Part shown: positions 35,695 to 46,277 of the stretch, piece by piece | How the letters are laid out: every line of letters starts with the position of its first letter | How positions within the stretch are numbered: position 1 is the stretch's first letter | Source: Geomonas agri | Lineage (GTDB): Bacteria > Desulfobacterota > Desulfuromonadia > Geobacterales > Geobacteraceae | Length of the DNA: 64,000 nucleotides | Direction of reading: 5' to 3' | Assembly (NCBI RefSeq): GCF_020179605.1 | Contig: NZ_JAINZO010000001.1 | Coordinates: 310,001 to 374,000 of the forward strand | Translations under genes and position numbers: made by a program | Notes under the pieces: model-generated | Told to the model about the DNA's origin: nothing | Databases searched by the model: none | What the model saw: the letters and a program-made list of their open reading frames with translations, nothing else

Positions 35695-36606
35695 ATGAAA
35701 GCGTTACTCGTAGGCGAATGCCGCGATGGAAAACTCTTGGAGTACAGCTACGAACTGTTCGGCTTTGCATCACAACTGGGAGCCGAGACCGCCATGGTGC
35801 TGGTCGGCAACGATGCGGCCCTGCCGAGCTACGGGGGGACCGTCTATCTGGCCGAAGCAGGCAAGTATGGGGAGTACAACCCGGATCTGCACAAGCGGCT
35901 GGTGCAGGCGGCGGTGGAACGGGAAAAGCCGGACTACGTGGTGTTCTTGCACACATCGTACGGCTGGGACCTGGCCCCGCGGGTCGCGGCCCTGCTCAAA
36001 GCACCGCAGGCCTCGGAAGTAGTTGCCTTGGCCGAGGGAGGTTTCGAGCGCCCCTGCTGCAGTCAGAAGATGAGGCAGGTGGTGAAGCCGGTAGGGAGCC
36101 CCGTGGTGCTCACACTGCAGGGGGGAGCGTTCCCGGCGCTGGTGCCTGGGGGGACGCCGCAGAAACAGGCGCTGGACGCGGAAGGTGAGGGGCGGACCGA
36201 GTTCCTGGGATACGAGGCGGCGGTTCGCAAGGGAGTCGACTTGACCAGGGCGGAGATTATTGTCAGTGCCGGGCGTGGGGTCGGCAAGAAAGAGAACCTG
36301 CCGGTGATAGCCGAACTCGCCAAGGCGTTGGGCGGCGAGGTCGGGGCGAGCCGTCCCGTGGTCGACAGCGGATGGATGGACGCGGGGGCGCAGGTGGGAG
36401 TTACCGGGCAGACCGTGAGTCCGAAGCTCTACGTCGCCTGCGGCATCAGCGGTGCCATCCAGCACTTGGCGGGGATGAAGAAGTCGGGGTTCATCGTGGC
36501 CATCAACAAGGACAAGGACGCCCCCATCGGCGAGGTCGCCGACGTGTTGGTGGTGGCCGACGTGATGCAGTTCGTTCCCGCACTAACCGCAAAGCTGGCC
36601 AAATAG
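35695..36606 (+). CDS. etfA: Electron transfer flavoprotein alpha subunit (first copy)
   Basis: 303 residues, without an N-terminal ferredoxin domain, unlike the second EtfA in this window. The C-terminal FAD domain is clear: 'IIVSAGRGVGKKENLPVI', 'VGASRPVVDSGWM', '[28 protein letters not shown]' (split) and 'AINKDKDAPIGEVADV'. GGGGGCGACC precedes ATG 35695. Receives electrons via EtfB; the partner dehydrogenase and quinone reductase are not next to it. Confidence 0.95.
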   Translation: MKALLVGECRDGKLLEYSYELFGFASQLGAETAMVLVGNDAALPSYGGTVYLAEAGKYGEYNPDLHKRLVQAAVEREKPDYVVFLHTSYGWDLAPRVAALLKAPQASEVVALAEGGFERPCCSQKMRQVVKPVGSPVVLTLQGGAFPALVPGGTPQKQALDAEGEGRTEFLGYEAAVRKGVDLTRAEIIVSAGRGVGKKENLPVIAELAKALGGEVGASRPVVDSGWMDAGAQVGVTGQTVSPKLYVACGISGAIQHLAGMKKSGFIVAINKDKDAPIGEVADVLVVADVMQFVPALTAKLAK

Positions 36607-36631
36607 ACAGCAAAGAGCATCGCTGAACAAA

Positions 36632-36664
36632 AAGGGCGCGGCAACCGTCAGGTGCCGCGCCCTT
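36632..36664. terminator. Bidirectional terminator etfA/ligA
   Basis: AAGGGCGCGGCA and TGCCGCGCCCTT form a perfect 12-bp stem with a 9-base loop. On the minus strand it is followed by TTTTTG, giving a strong end for ligA; on the plus strand the T-run is short. Confidence 0.88.
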
Positions 36665-36691
36665 GCCCGTACTCGTTCCTGCACTCTGCAA

Positions 36692-38905
<2,214 letters not shown>

Positions 38906-38907
38906 TC

Positions 38908-40944
38908 ATGCTCGACCTGTCTCGTCTCAATCCCGAACAACTTGCCGCCGTGAAGCACACGGAGGGGCCGCTCCTGGTCCTCGCCGGCGCCGGGTCGGGC
39001 AAGACCGGGGTGATCACCTACCGCATCGCGCACCTGATCCTGCACAAGGGGGTGCCGCCGGACCGCATCCTCGCGGTGACCTTCACCAACAAGGCGGCCA
39101 AGGAGATGAAGGAGCGGGTGGAGCACCTGGTCGGGCGTAAGGACTCCAAGGGGATCGTCCTCTCCACCTTCCACTCCCTGGGCGTGCGCGTCCTGAAGCG
39201 GGACATCGAGCGCCTGGGCTACAAAAAGAACTTCTCCATCTACTCCACCGCCGACCAAGTGGGGCTCGTGCGCCAGATCGTGCGCGAGGTGAACACCGAC
39301 AGCAAGAAGTACGACGCGGAAAGTATCATCTGGCGCATCTCCGGCGCCAAGAACAAGCTGATCCCCGCCGACCGCTTCGCACCCAACCCGCTCGACGACA
39401 TCGACATGATGGCGGCGTTGGTCTACCCGCGCTACCAGTCGGCGCTGAAGGCGTTCAACGCCATCGACTTCGACGACATTATCATGCTCACCGCGGAACT
39501 GCTGCAGCATCACCCGCCGGTCCTCAAACACTGGCAGGAGCGCTTCAGCTACATCATGGTCGACGAGTACCAGGACACCAACTCGTCCCAGTATCTCCTG
39601 GTGAACCTGCTCGCCGCGGGCTGCAAGAACCTTTGCGTGGTGGGCGACGACGACCAGTCCATCTACGGATGGCGCGGCGCGGACGTGGGCAACATCCTCG
39701 ATTTTGAGAAGGATTTCAAGGGGTGCCGCACCATCAAGCTGGAGCAGAACTACCGCTCCACCGGCAACATCCTGGACGCCGCTAACAGCGTCATTGGCAA
39801 CAACAAGGTGCGCAAGGCGAAGCGTCTCTGGACTGCCTCGGGTCAGGGGCCGCTCATCGATCTCTGCATCGTGCAGGACGACGAGGAGGAGGCGACCAGC
39901 GTGGTCGAGCGCATCCAGTTGGAGCGCTTCAAGAAGGACACCCCTTACAGCGACTTCGCCATCCTGTACCGCACCAACGCGCAGAGCCGCGCCTTCGAGG
40001 AGCAGCTCCGCTTCGAGGACATCCCCTACGTCCTGGTCGGCGGCACCCAGTTCTTCGAGCGCAAGGAGGTCAAGGATTCCCTCTCCTACCTGAAGGTGAT
40101 CGCCAATCCCCTCGACGAGGTGGCACTCCTGCGCATCGTCAACTTCCCCAGGCGTGGCATCGGCGACAGCACCGTGATCCGCATCAACCAGTGGTCGCTG
40201 GAAAAGGAGATCCCCCTGTTCGAGGCGTTCAGCCGGGCGGGGGAGATCGAGGGTATTTCCGAGGCAATCCGCGACAAGGTGCTCGCCTTTCACCAGGCGC
40301 TGCTTGACGCCGCGGGGGACTTCCGGGCGGAAGGGGGGCTGGCCGAGAAGGGAAAGGCGCTCTTCGAGAAATTGAAGATCGAGGAGGAGATCTTCCGCAC
40401 CATAGATGACCCCAAGGCGGCGCGCCGTAAGGTGGAGAACGTCGAGCAAATCATTAACTCTATGGCGGCCTACGAGGAGCGGGTGCCCCAGGCGACGCTT
40501 GGGGGATTCATCGAGAAGGTGTCGCTCATGGACGAGGACCGCTTTTCCGGCAAGGACAAGAAGGATCACGGCAAAGATGCGGTGACGCTCATGTCCCTGC
40601 ACTCCAGCAAGGGGCTCGAATTTCCCTTCGTATTCCTGGTCGGCATGGAGGACGAGATCCTGCCCCACCGGCGCGCCATCTACGAGGACGACAGCATCGA
40701 CGAGGAACGGCGCCTGTGCTACGTCGGCATCACCCGCGCGCGGCAGCAGCTGGTGATGACCCGCACGCTGTTCCGCAAGAAGTACGGCAAACTGGAGGAA
40801 CGGGTGCCGTCGCGTTTCCTGGAGGAGATCCCGGCCGGGGTGTTGAACGTGCAGCAAAGCGGGGTGGTGAAGGAAGTGACGCCTGAGGAAGCGGAAAAGA
40901 CAGCGGAGGATTTCTTCGCCAAGATGAAGGCGATGATGGGGTAG
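38908..40944 (+). CDS. UvrD/Rep-family ATP-dependent DNA helicase
   Basis: 678 residues, superfamily 1A 3'-5' helicase. Motif I 'LAGAGSGKTGVITYRIAHLI', Ia 'VTFTNKAAKEMKERV', II 'IMVDEYQDTNSSQY', III 'VGDDDQSIYGWRGA', V/VI 'TLMSLHSSKGLEF' and 'LCYVGITRARQQL'. Works in nucleotide excision/mismatch repair or replication restart; PcrA, UvrD and Rep cannot be told apart from motifs alone. GAGG at 38899-38902 selects ATG 38908; the open frame starts further upstream. Confidence 0.94.
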   Translation: MLDLSRLNPEQLAAVKHTEGPLLVLAGAGSGKTGVITYRIAHLILHKGVPPDRILAVTFTNKAAKEMKERVEHLVGRKDSKGIVLSTFHSLGVRVLKRDIERLGYKKNFSIYSTADQVGLVRQIVREVNTDSKKYDAESIIWRISGAKNKLIPADRFAPNPLDDIDMMAALVYPRYQSALKAFNAIDFDDIIMLTAELLQHHPPVLKHWQERFSYIMVDEYQDTNSSQYLLVNLLAAGCKNLCVVGDDDQSIYGWRGADVGNILDFEKDFKGCRTIKLEQNYRSTGNILDAANSVIGNNKVRKAKRLWTASGQGPLIDLCIVQDDEEEATSVVERIQLERFKKDTPYSDFAILYRTNAQSRAFEEQLRFEDIPYVLVGGTQFFERKEVKDSLSYLKVIANPLDEVALLRIVNFPRRGIGDSTVIRINQWSLEKEIPLFEAFSRAGEIEGISEAIRDKVLAFHQALLDAAGDFRAEGGLAEKGKALFEKLKIEEEIFRTIDDPKAARRKVENVEQIINSMAAYEERVPQATLGGFIEKVSLMDEDRFSGKDKKDHGKDAVTLMSLHSSKGLEFPFVFLVGMEDEILPHRRAIYEDDSIDEERRLCYVGITRARQQLVMTRTLFRKKYGKLEERVPSRFLEEIPAGVLNVQQSGVVKEVTPEEAEKTAEDFFAKMKAMMG

Positions 40945-40977
40945 GGGGCGGAGAGCAGCCCGCCCCCGTGATGACGG

Positions 40978-41610
40978 CTAGGGTTGTGGCCTGCCGAGGG
41001 TCTTCTGGCCCGGCTTCCACCCCAGCGGGCAGAGCGAGCCGGTCTGCAGCGCCTCGAGGACACGCAAGGTCTCCTCGACGCTGCGGCCCACGTCGAGGTT
41101 GTGCACTACCTGGTACTGGAGCACGCCGTCCGGGTCGATGATGTACAGGGCGCGTAGTGCCACCCCTTCCTTCTCGTCCAAAGCGCCATACTTCTCAGCC
41201 ACTTCCTTCTTGATGTCTGACAGCAGGGGAAATTGCAGGTTGCCCAGGTCGCCGCGCTGCACCCACGCCAGGTGCGAGTACTTGCTGTCGGTCGAGGCGC
41301 CGAGCACCACGGTGTTCAGCTTCTCGAACTCGGAGAGCGCCTGGTTGAACCCCTTGATTTCGGTGGGGCAGACGAAGGTGAAGTCCATCGGGTAGAAAAA
41401 GAGCAGCACCCACTTGCCGCGGTAGTCGTCAAGCGAGATCTGCTTGAACTCTTTACCGGCGGTGGTGCCGACCCAGGCATCGAGCTTGAAGCCTGGCGCG
41501 GGATCACCGACCTTAGCGATCTGCTGGTCCGATGCGGCGGCTGCCGGCAATGCAGTGGTGAAAGTGGTGAATGTCAGTGCAGCTAGCAGGGTGATGGTGG
41601 AAACTTTCAT
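40978..41610 (-). CDS. Exported 2-Cys peroxiredoxin
   Basis: 210 residues. A Sec-type signal peptide (about 1-26, 'STITLLAALTFTTFTTALPAAAA') precedes an AhpC/Prx1-type domain with peroxidatic C81 in 'DFTFVCPTE' and resolving C194 in 'GSLCPLGWKPG'. It should reduce peroxides in the periplasm, an unusual place for this class, which is normally cytosolic. AGGAG lies 8 bases before ATG 41610. Reductant is unknown; the DsbC-like protein elsewhere in the window is only a speculative partner. Confidence 0.9.
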   Translation of the reverse strand: MKVSTITLLAALTFTTFTTALPAAAASDQQIAKVGDPAPGFKLDAWVGTTAGKEFKQISLDDYRGKWVLLFFYPMDFTFVCPTEIKGFNQALSEFEKLNTVVLGASTDSKYSHLAWVQRGDLGNLQFPLLSDIKKEVAEKYGALDEKEGVALRALYIIDPDGVLQYQVVHNLDVGRSVEETLRVLEALQTGSLCPLGWKPGQKTLGRPQP

Positions 41611-41804
41611 TCGAAGCGCTCCTGTGGATATTTTAATACTATGGCTGCATTGCAGAGTCAGTTCTGGTAGAATCACTGACTGTACATGATACCGTAGCTA
41701 CATCACTCCAACCAGTAAAAACTTCCCACATACAGCTTTGTGTGATATTGAAGACCGCTGCAACTCGGAAAGGTGTATCAAACCACATATAAAGGAGCAA
41801 TATA

Positions 41805-42320
41805 ATGACTGAAGAAAAAAATCCCGTAGTCGTCATGGAGACCTCGATGGGCACCGTTAAGATCGAGCTCTTCAAGGACAAGGCTCCCATCTCCGTTCGC
41901 AACTTCCTTTCCTATGTCAAGGACGCCTACTACGACGGCACCATCTTCCACCGCGTGATCAAGAACTTCATGGTCCAGGGGGGCGGGCTCGACGAGAACA
42001 TGCAACCGAAGAAGACCAAGTTCGCCATCAAGAACGAGGCCACCAACGGCCTGAAGAACGTCCGTGGCACCCTGGCCATGGCACGTACTGCCGTGGTCGA
42101 CAGCGCCACCTCGCAGTTCTTCATCAACGTAGTTGACAACGCGTTCCTCGATCACGCCGGCAAGACCCCGGACCGCTTCGGCTATGCCGTGTTTGGCCAG
42201 GTCATCGAAGGGATGGACGTGGTTGACGCTATCCGCGAAGTGAAAACGGGCAACAAGGCCGGCCACCAGGACGTGCCTGTGGAGCCGGTCTTCATCAACT
42301 CCATCAAGCTGGCCGAGTAA
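41805..42320 (+). CDS. Cyclophilin-type peptidyl-prolyl isomerase
   Basis: 171 residues, single cyclophilin domain without signal peptide, so cytosolic. Family signatures: '[15 protein letters not shown]', '[20 protein letters not shown]', '[20 protein letters not shown]' and '[17 protein letters not shown]'. The catalytic Arg is in FHRVI. AAAGGAGC precedes ATG 41805. It lies divergent from the peroxiredoxin gene; the spacer holds AGTCAGT/ACTGACT inverted arms at about 41658-41685. Confidence 0.95.
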   Translation: MTEEKNPVVVMETSMGTVKIELFKDKAPISVRNFLSYVKDAYYDGTIFHRVIKNFMVQGGGLDENMQPKKTKFAIKNEATNGLKNVRGTLAMARTAVVDSATSQFFINVVDNAFLDHAGKTPDRFGYAVFGQVIEGMDVVDAIREVKTGNKAGHQDVPVEPVFINSIKLAE

Positions 42321-42359
42321 GGTAGAGACGGATAATTCCCCGCTGGGAACGAGACGGGT

Positions 42360-42390
42360 GAGCGGCTGGCGCGAGATGCGCCAGCCGCTC
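42360..42390. terminator. Perfect 13-bp hairpin at the convergent gene ends
   Basis: GAGCGGCTGGCGC, GAGAT loop, GCGCCAGCCGCTC. It touches the stop codon of the lipoprotein gene and lies between convergent genes, but there is no T-run, so its terminator activity is uncertain. Confidence 0.6.
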
Positions 42391-42904
42391 ATTGCGTTTG
42401 CAGGGTGAGTTTTCCGGTGATGCCCGGGATGACGGCGCCGTTGGCGTCGCGGGCTGAAAATGTTTCCAGCGTGAAGGCGTTCACCGTGGGGGCTGTGACC
42501 GCGGCGACCTGGCAGGTAAGGGTCGCCAGTGGGCCGACGATGAGTCCGCCGGGATGGGCGACGTTCACCAGCAGCAGCGGCCCGGACGCGGCGCCGGCGG
42601 GTTCCAGAAAGCTCGCGCCGGCGTAGCTGCCGCTGACGGCCGGGACCAGTACCCCATCGGGCAAGAGGTTGCTGCCGCTGGTGGTGGGGAGCGTGACCCC
42701 GGCAGGGAGGCGCAGGGTGAACTGTGCCGCGTAGAGAACGGAATCCGGGGCGGGTCCCTGGGCGCCGATGCTGAGCCGCGCCGTTGTGACCGTGGGCTCC
42801 GGGGTGAGCACGTTGCCATCGTCTCCGGATGTGCCGTTCGAACCCGAGCCTCCGCCGCATGCTCCGATAAAAAGGCATAGCATCACCAGCCACAAGACTC
42901 TCAT
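42389..42904 (-). CDS. Lipoprotein with cohesin-like domain, unknown function
   Basis: 171 residues. A lipobox signal ('LWLVMLCLFIGAC', Cys about residue 16) is followed by a Gly/Ser-rich linker and a beta-rich domain ('DSVLYAAQFTLRLPAGVTLP', 'LLLVNVAHPGGLIVGPLATLTCQVA') reminiscent of cohesin-type or invasin-like folds found in exported Geobacter proteins. GGGGAGG precedes ATG 42904. Presumably anchored in the envelope. Function not assigned. Confidence 0.7.
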   Translation of the reverse strand: MRVLWLVMLCLFIGACGGGSGSNGTSGDDGNVLTPEPTVTTARLSIGAQGPAPDSVLYAAQFTLRLPAGVTLPTTSGSNLLPDGVLVPAVSGSYAGASFLEPAGAASGPLLLVNVAHPGGLIVGPLATLTCQVAAVTAPTVNAFTLETFSARDANGAVIPGITGKLTLQTQ

Positions 42905-43022
42905 CGCATCCTCCCCTGGAAGATCTGCACCATTCTCTCTAGTACCAATGCCGGGCGCAGGCAACGCCCGGAGTGGTTGATGGGAAAGATTGTATCGGGA
43001 AAATAATTTGAAGCAATTAATT

Positions 43023-43118
43023 ATAGTTTGGCAATCATGATATTACTGAGCGACGCGGTGAAACTGGTTGATATTGGTCGCATTTAATTATTGACAAAGG
43101 TTATTGCCAACTATACAA
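43023..43118. promoter_or_regulatory. Inverted repeat framing the metK promoter
   Basis: Left arm TATAGTTTGGCAAT (from 43023) and right arm ATTGCCAACTATA (43104-43116) are complementary except for one extra T on the left, and lie ~65 bases apart. The right arm covers the spacer and start of the -10 box. TTGATAT occurs between them at 43068-43074. Confidence 0.55.
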
Positions 43119-43119
43119 T
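43091..43119 (+). promoter_or_regulatory. Strong sigma-70 promoter of metK
   Basis: Consensus TTGACA (43091-43096), 17-base spacer, TACAAT (43114-43119), about 50 bases before metK. Confidence 0.85.
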
Positions 43120-43170
43120 CTGCAGGCTTTAGAGCTACCTGATTCACACTTCGTTAGGGGGTTTTACCTT

Positions 43171-44340
43171 ATGGAAATGAAGGACTTTATCTTTACGTCC
43201 GAGTCTGTTTCTGAGGGGCATCCGGACAAGGTTGCTGACCAAATATCCGACGCCATCCTCGATGCTATCCTGACCCAGGATCCCAAGTCCCGCGTGGCGT
43301 GTGAAACCCTGGTGACCACCGGCATGGCGGTCATCGCTGGTGAAATCACCACCAATGCCGTTATCGACTACCCGAAGATCGTCCGTGAGACCATCAAGGA
43401 AATCGGCTACAACGATTCCGCCATGGGTTTCGACTGGGAAACCTGCGCGGTCCTTACCTCCATCGATAAGCAGTCCCCCGATATCGCCCAGGGTGTCACC
43501 GAGGGCGAGGGGATGTTTAAGGAGCAGGGTGCTGGTGACCAAGGGCTCATGTTTGGTTTTGCCTGCAACGAAACTCCGGAGTTGATGCCGATGTCGATCC
43601 TCATGGCGCACAAGCTGGTTTCCAGGCTTGCCGACGTCAGGAAAAGCGGCGTGCTCGACTTCCTCCGTCCCGACTCCAAGTCCCAGGTTTCCATCCAGTA
43701 CATCGATGACAAGCCGGTCCACGTCGATACCATCGTCATCTCCTCCCAGCACTCCCCTGAGGTCTCCTACGAGATGATCAAGGAAGGCATCATCGAGGAA
43801 GTCATCAAGAAAATCATCCCGGCTAACCTGATGGACGCCAACACCAAGTTCCTGATCAACCCGACCGGGCGTTTCGTTATCGGCGGCCCGATGGGCGACT
43901 GCGGTCTCACCGGCCGCAAGATCATCGTCGACAGCTACGGCGGGCACGGCGCCCACGGCGGCGGCGCGTTCTCCGGTAAGGACCCCTCCAAGGTTGACCG
44001 TTCCGCGGCCTACATGGGACGCTACGTCGCCAAGAACCTGGTCGCGTCCGGCGTTTGCGAGCGTTGCGAAGTGCAGGTTGCTTACGCCATCGGCGTTGCC
44101 GAGCCGGTCTCCGTCATGGTTGACTGCAACGGCACCGGCAAGATCCCGAGCAAGCGCATCTCCGAGATCGTGCGCGAGGTGTTTGACCTCCGTCCGCGCG
44201 CCATCATCGAGCAGCTCGACCTCTTGCGTCCGATCTACAGGAAGACCGCGGCGTACGGCCACTTCGGCCGCGAACTCCCCGAGTTCACCTGGGAGCGCAC
44301 CGACAAGGCGGCACTCATCAGGGAGAAGGCGGGCATTTAA
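43171..44340 (+). CDS. metK: S-adenosylmethionine synthetase
   Basis: 389 residues. Makes SAM from methionine and ATP. Signatures: '[21 protein letters not shown]', '[18 protein letters not shown]' and '[25 protein letters not shown]' (cited in parts). GTTAGGGGG is the ribosome-binding region. It is a single gene with a strong promoter and terminator; together with sahR-ahcY 4 kb away it covers the SAM cycle. No SAM riboswitch was recognised in its short (~45-base) leader. Confidence 0.97.
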   Translation: MEMKDFIFTSESVSEGHPDKVADQISDAILDAILTQDPKSRVACETLVTTGMAVIAGEITTNAVIDYPKIVRETIKEIGYNDSAMGFDWETCAVLTSIDKQSPDIAQGVTEGEGMFKEQGAGDQGLMFGFACNETPELMPMSILMAHKLVSRLADVRKSGVLDFLRPDSKSQVSIQYIDDKPVHVDTIVISSQHSPEVSYEMIKEGIIEEVIKKIIPANLMDANTKFLINPTGRFVIGGPMGDCGLTGRKIIVDSYGGHGAHGGGAFSGKDPSKVDRSAAYMGRYVAKNLVASGVCERCEVQVAYAIGVAEPVSVMVDCNGTGKIPSKRISEIVREVFDLRPRAIIEQLDLLRPIYRKTAAYGHFGRELPEFTWERTDKAALIREKAGI

Positions 44341-44361
44341 TCGCCGCTGCCATCTGAAAAG

Positions 44362-44393
44362 CAAAGGGCCCTCCGGTAACGGAGGGCCCTTTG
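44362..44393 (+). terminator. metK terminator hairpin
   Basis: CAAAGGGCCCTCCG and CGGAGGGCCCTTTG form a perfect 14-bp stem with a GTAA loop; the T-run after it is short. Confidence 0.82.
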
Positions 44394-44434
44394 TGCGTCT
44401 GGCATGTGCCAGTCGCAAAGGCCGAACTGTCTAT

Positions 44435-45172
44435 CTACTCGGACAGATCTGACTGAAGTGATGGTGCTGCTGGCTTTCTGCTGAACCGGTACCCTACGCC
44501 GCGCACGGTTTGGAAGAACACGGGGCGCGAAGGTTCGGGTTCGAAGTACTTCCTGAGCCGCACGATGAAGTTATCCAGAGTCCTGGTCTCGGCATCGGTT
44601 GCGTAGCCCCAGACGCTCTCCAAAATCTCGCCGCGGGGTATGGCCTCGCCTTCGCGATGGAAGAACAGGGACAGCATGCGCACTTCCAGGTCGGTGAGAT
44701 CGATCTCCCCCTGCCTGGTCTTGGCGCGGTAGGAAAGCAGGAATACCTCGTTGTCCCCGAAGCGATATCCCTCCTCTACCGGCTCCGGTCGGTACCACGC
44801 GCTGCGGCGCAGCATCCCGGAAACCCGGAGCAGGAATTCCTTCAGGTTGAAGGGCTTCACCAGGTAGTCGTCGGCACCGGCGGCGAGCCCCGAGATCCGG
44901 TCTCTCTCCGCGGAGCGCGCCGTCAGCATCAGCACCGGTACCCGCGAATCGAGCACCCGGATTTTCTCGCAAACATCGAAACCGCCGATGCCCGGCAGCA
45001 TCACGTCCAGGATTATCAGGTCGAACTTCTCCACGGTGACCTTCTCCAGAGCCTCTTCGCCGCTCTCGACGTGGCTCACCAGGTAGCCTTCCTGTTCCAG
45101 GTTGAAGGTGATGCCCCGCGCCAGGTGCATCTCGTCCTCAACCAGCAGTATGTGCGGTTTTTCGCCGGACAT
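44435..45172 (-). CDS. OmpR-family response regulator
   Basis: 245 residues. Receiver domain with acidic pocket 'LVEDE', phospho-acceptor D56 in 'DLIILDVMLPG' and K in 'YLVKPFNLKEFL'; C-terminal winged helix with 'LTDLEVRMLSLFFHREGEAI', 'VWGYATDAETRTLDNFIVRLRKYFE' and 'TVRGVGYRF'. It sits 2 bases after the histidine kinase gene stop in the same operon (kinase first). Its target genes are not readable. Confidence 0.95.
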   Translation of the reverse strand: MSGEKPHILLVEDEMHLARGITFNLEQEGYLVSHVESGEEALEKVTVEKFDLIILDVMLPGIGGFDVCEKIRVLDSRVPVLMLTARSAERDRISGLAAGADDYLVKPFNLKEFLLRVSGMLRRSAWYRPEPVEEGYRFGDNEVFLLSYRAKTRQGEIDLTDLEVRMLSLFFHREGEAIPRGEILESVWGYATDAETRTLDNFIVRLRKYFEPEPSRPVFFQTVRGVGYRFSRKPAAPSLQSDLSE

Positions 45173-45174
45173 GC

Positions 45175-46134
45175 TTAACCTCGTTGCTGCCTGCCCTGGA
45201 GTGGCAGGGTGATGTGGAAGGTGCAGCCTTTGCCCAGCCCCGGGCTGTCGACAGATATCTTGCCACCGTGGGCGCTGACCACAGACCTGACGATGTAGAG
45301 CCCCAGGCCGGTCCCCCTGATGTTCTCACCCGGTGTGCGCACCCGGTAGAACATGTCGAAGATCTTCTCCACCTCGTTTTTCTTGAGTCCCTTGCCGTTG
45401 TCCTGGAACTCGAGTTGGCACTGCCGGCCGCTCATGCTGCGCCTGAGCGAGACCCTGATTTCGGGCGAGACCGGCGAGTAAAGCAGCGCGTTCTCGAAGA
45501 GGTTGCGCAGCGCCATCTCCATCCCCTCGACGTCGATGGTGGCGTTGATGTTGGGTTCGATTTCCAGGGTGAGCTTTCCTCCCTCGGGGAGGTCGCTGCT
45601 TTTGCCCTGCAGGTAGCTGGTGACGAACTCGGAGAAGTCGATCTTCTTTGCCTTCTCGCCCAGTTGGCGGAACTCGATCTTGGTGGCCATCAGCAGGTTG
45701 CTGATCAGGATATTCAGGCGATCGGTGTCCGAGAGCATGGTGTCGATGAAGCCGTCGAGTTTTTCCTTAGGGAGATCCCGCATCTTCACCGTCTCGAGGT
45801 GCAGCTGGATCGAGGCGAGCGGCGACTTGAGTTCGTGGGTCAACTGGGAGATGTAGCTGCGCTGCTGCAGGTAGAGATTGGCCTGGCGGCGCCAGTAGAG
45901 GAAGATGACATACACGCCGGCCAGGATGGCGATCGCCATCAACAGCCCCTCGACCAGGACAATCCACTCCATTCCCTGGGTCAGCAGTTCCGGCTTGTAG
46001 CGTAAGGCGAGGTTGCGGAACTCTTTGCTCCTGCCGATGAACCAGTAGATCCAGGAGATGACCATTACCACCCAGATCAGCTGGATCCCTATCAGTGCAA
46101 TCAACGGGTTGGATAGTTTTCGGTGCATTTTCAT
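45175..46134 (-). CDS. Sensor histidine kinase
   Basis: 319 residues. Two transmembrane helices (about 9-33 and 57-80) flank a short periplasmic loop of ~25 residues, then a HisKA dimerisation helix with H100 in 'QLTHELKSPLASIQ' and a HATPase domain ('NLFENALLYSP', 'DNGKGL', 'GTGLGLYIVRSVVSAHGG'). The tiny loop suggests it senses through the membrane or a partner. ATG 46134 is preferred; ATG 46128 is a close alternative and the frame runs further upstream. Confidence 0.92.
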   Translation of the reverse strand: MKMHRKLSNPLIALIGIQLIWVVMVISWIYWFIGRSKEFRNLALRYKPELLTQGMEWIVLVEGLLMAIAILAGVYVIFLYWRRQANLYLQQRSYISQLTHELKSPLASIQLHLETVKMRDLPKEKLDGFIDTMLSDTDRLNILISNLLMATKIEFRQLGEKAKKIDFSEFVTSYLQGKSSDLPEGGKLTLEIEPNINATIDVEGMEMALRNLFENALLYSPVSPEIRVSLRRSMSGRQCQLEFQDNGKGLKKNEVEKIFDMFYRVRTPGENIRGTGLGLYIVRSVVSAHGGKISVDSPGLGKGCTFHITLPLQGRQQRG

Positions 46135-46277
46135 GCCCCACTGGTAGCATCGCTGCCCGCATTTTGCAAGGGGTATCTGTGAGGTGGGAGGCACCTTTGT
46201 TTTACACTACTATTACAAAAGAATTTGAGGTTCTCTGCTAATGTGTTTACGGTGCAGTCAGACAGTCAGGAGGACAC

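Noticed and set aside
43120-43170. Possible SAM riboswitch before metK
   Set aside because: The leader after the promoter is only ~45 bases and has none of the SAM-I, SAM-II or SAM-IV core motifs.
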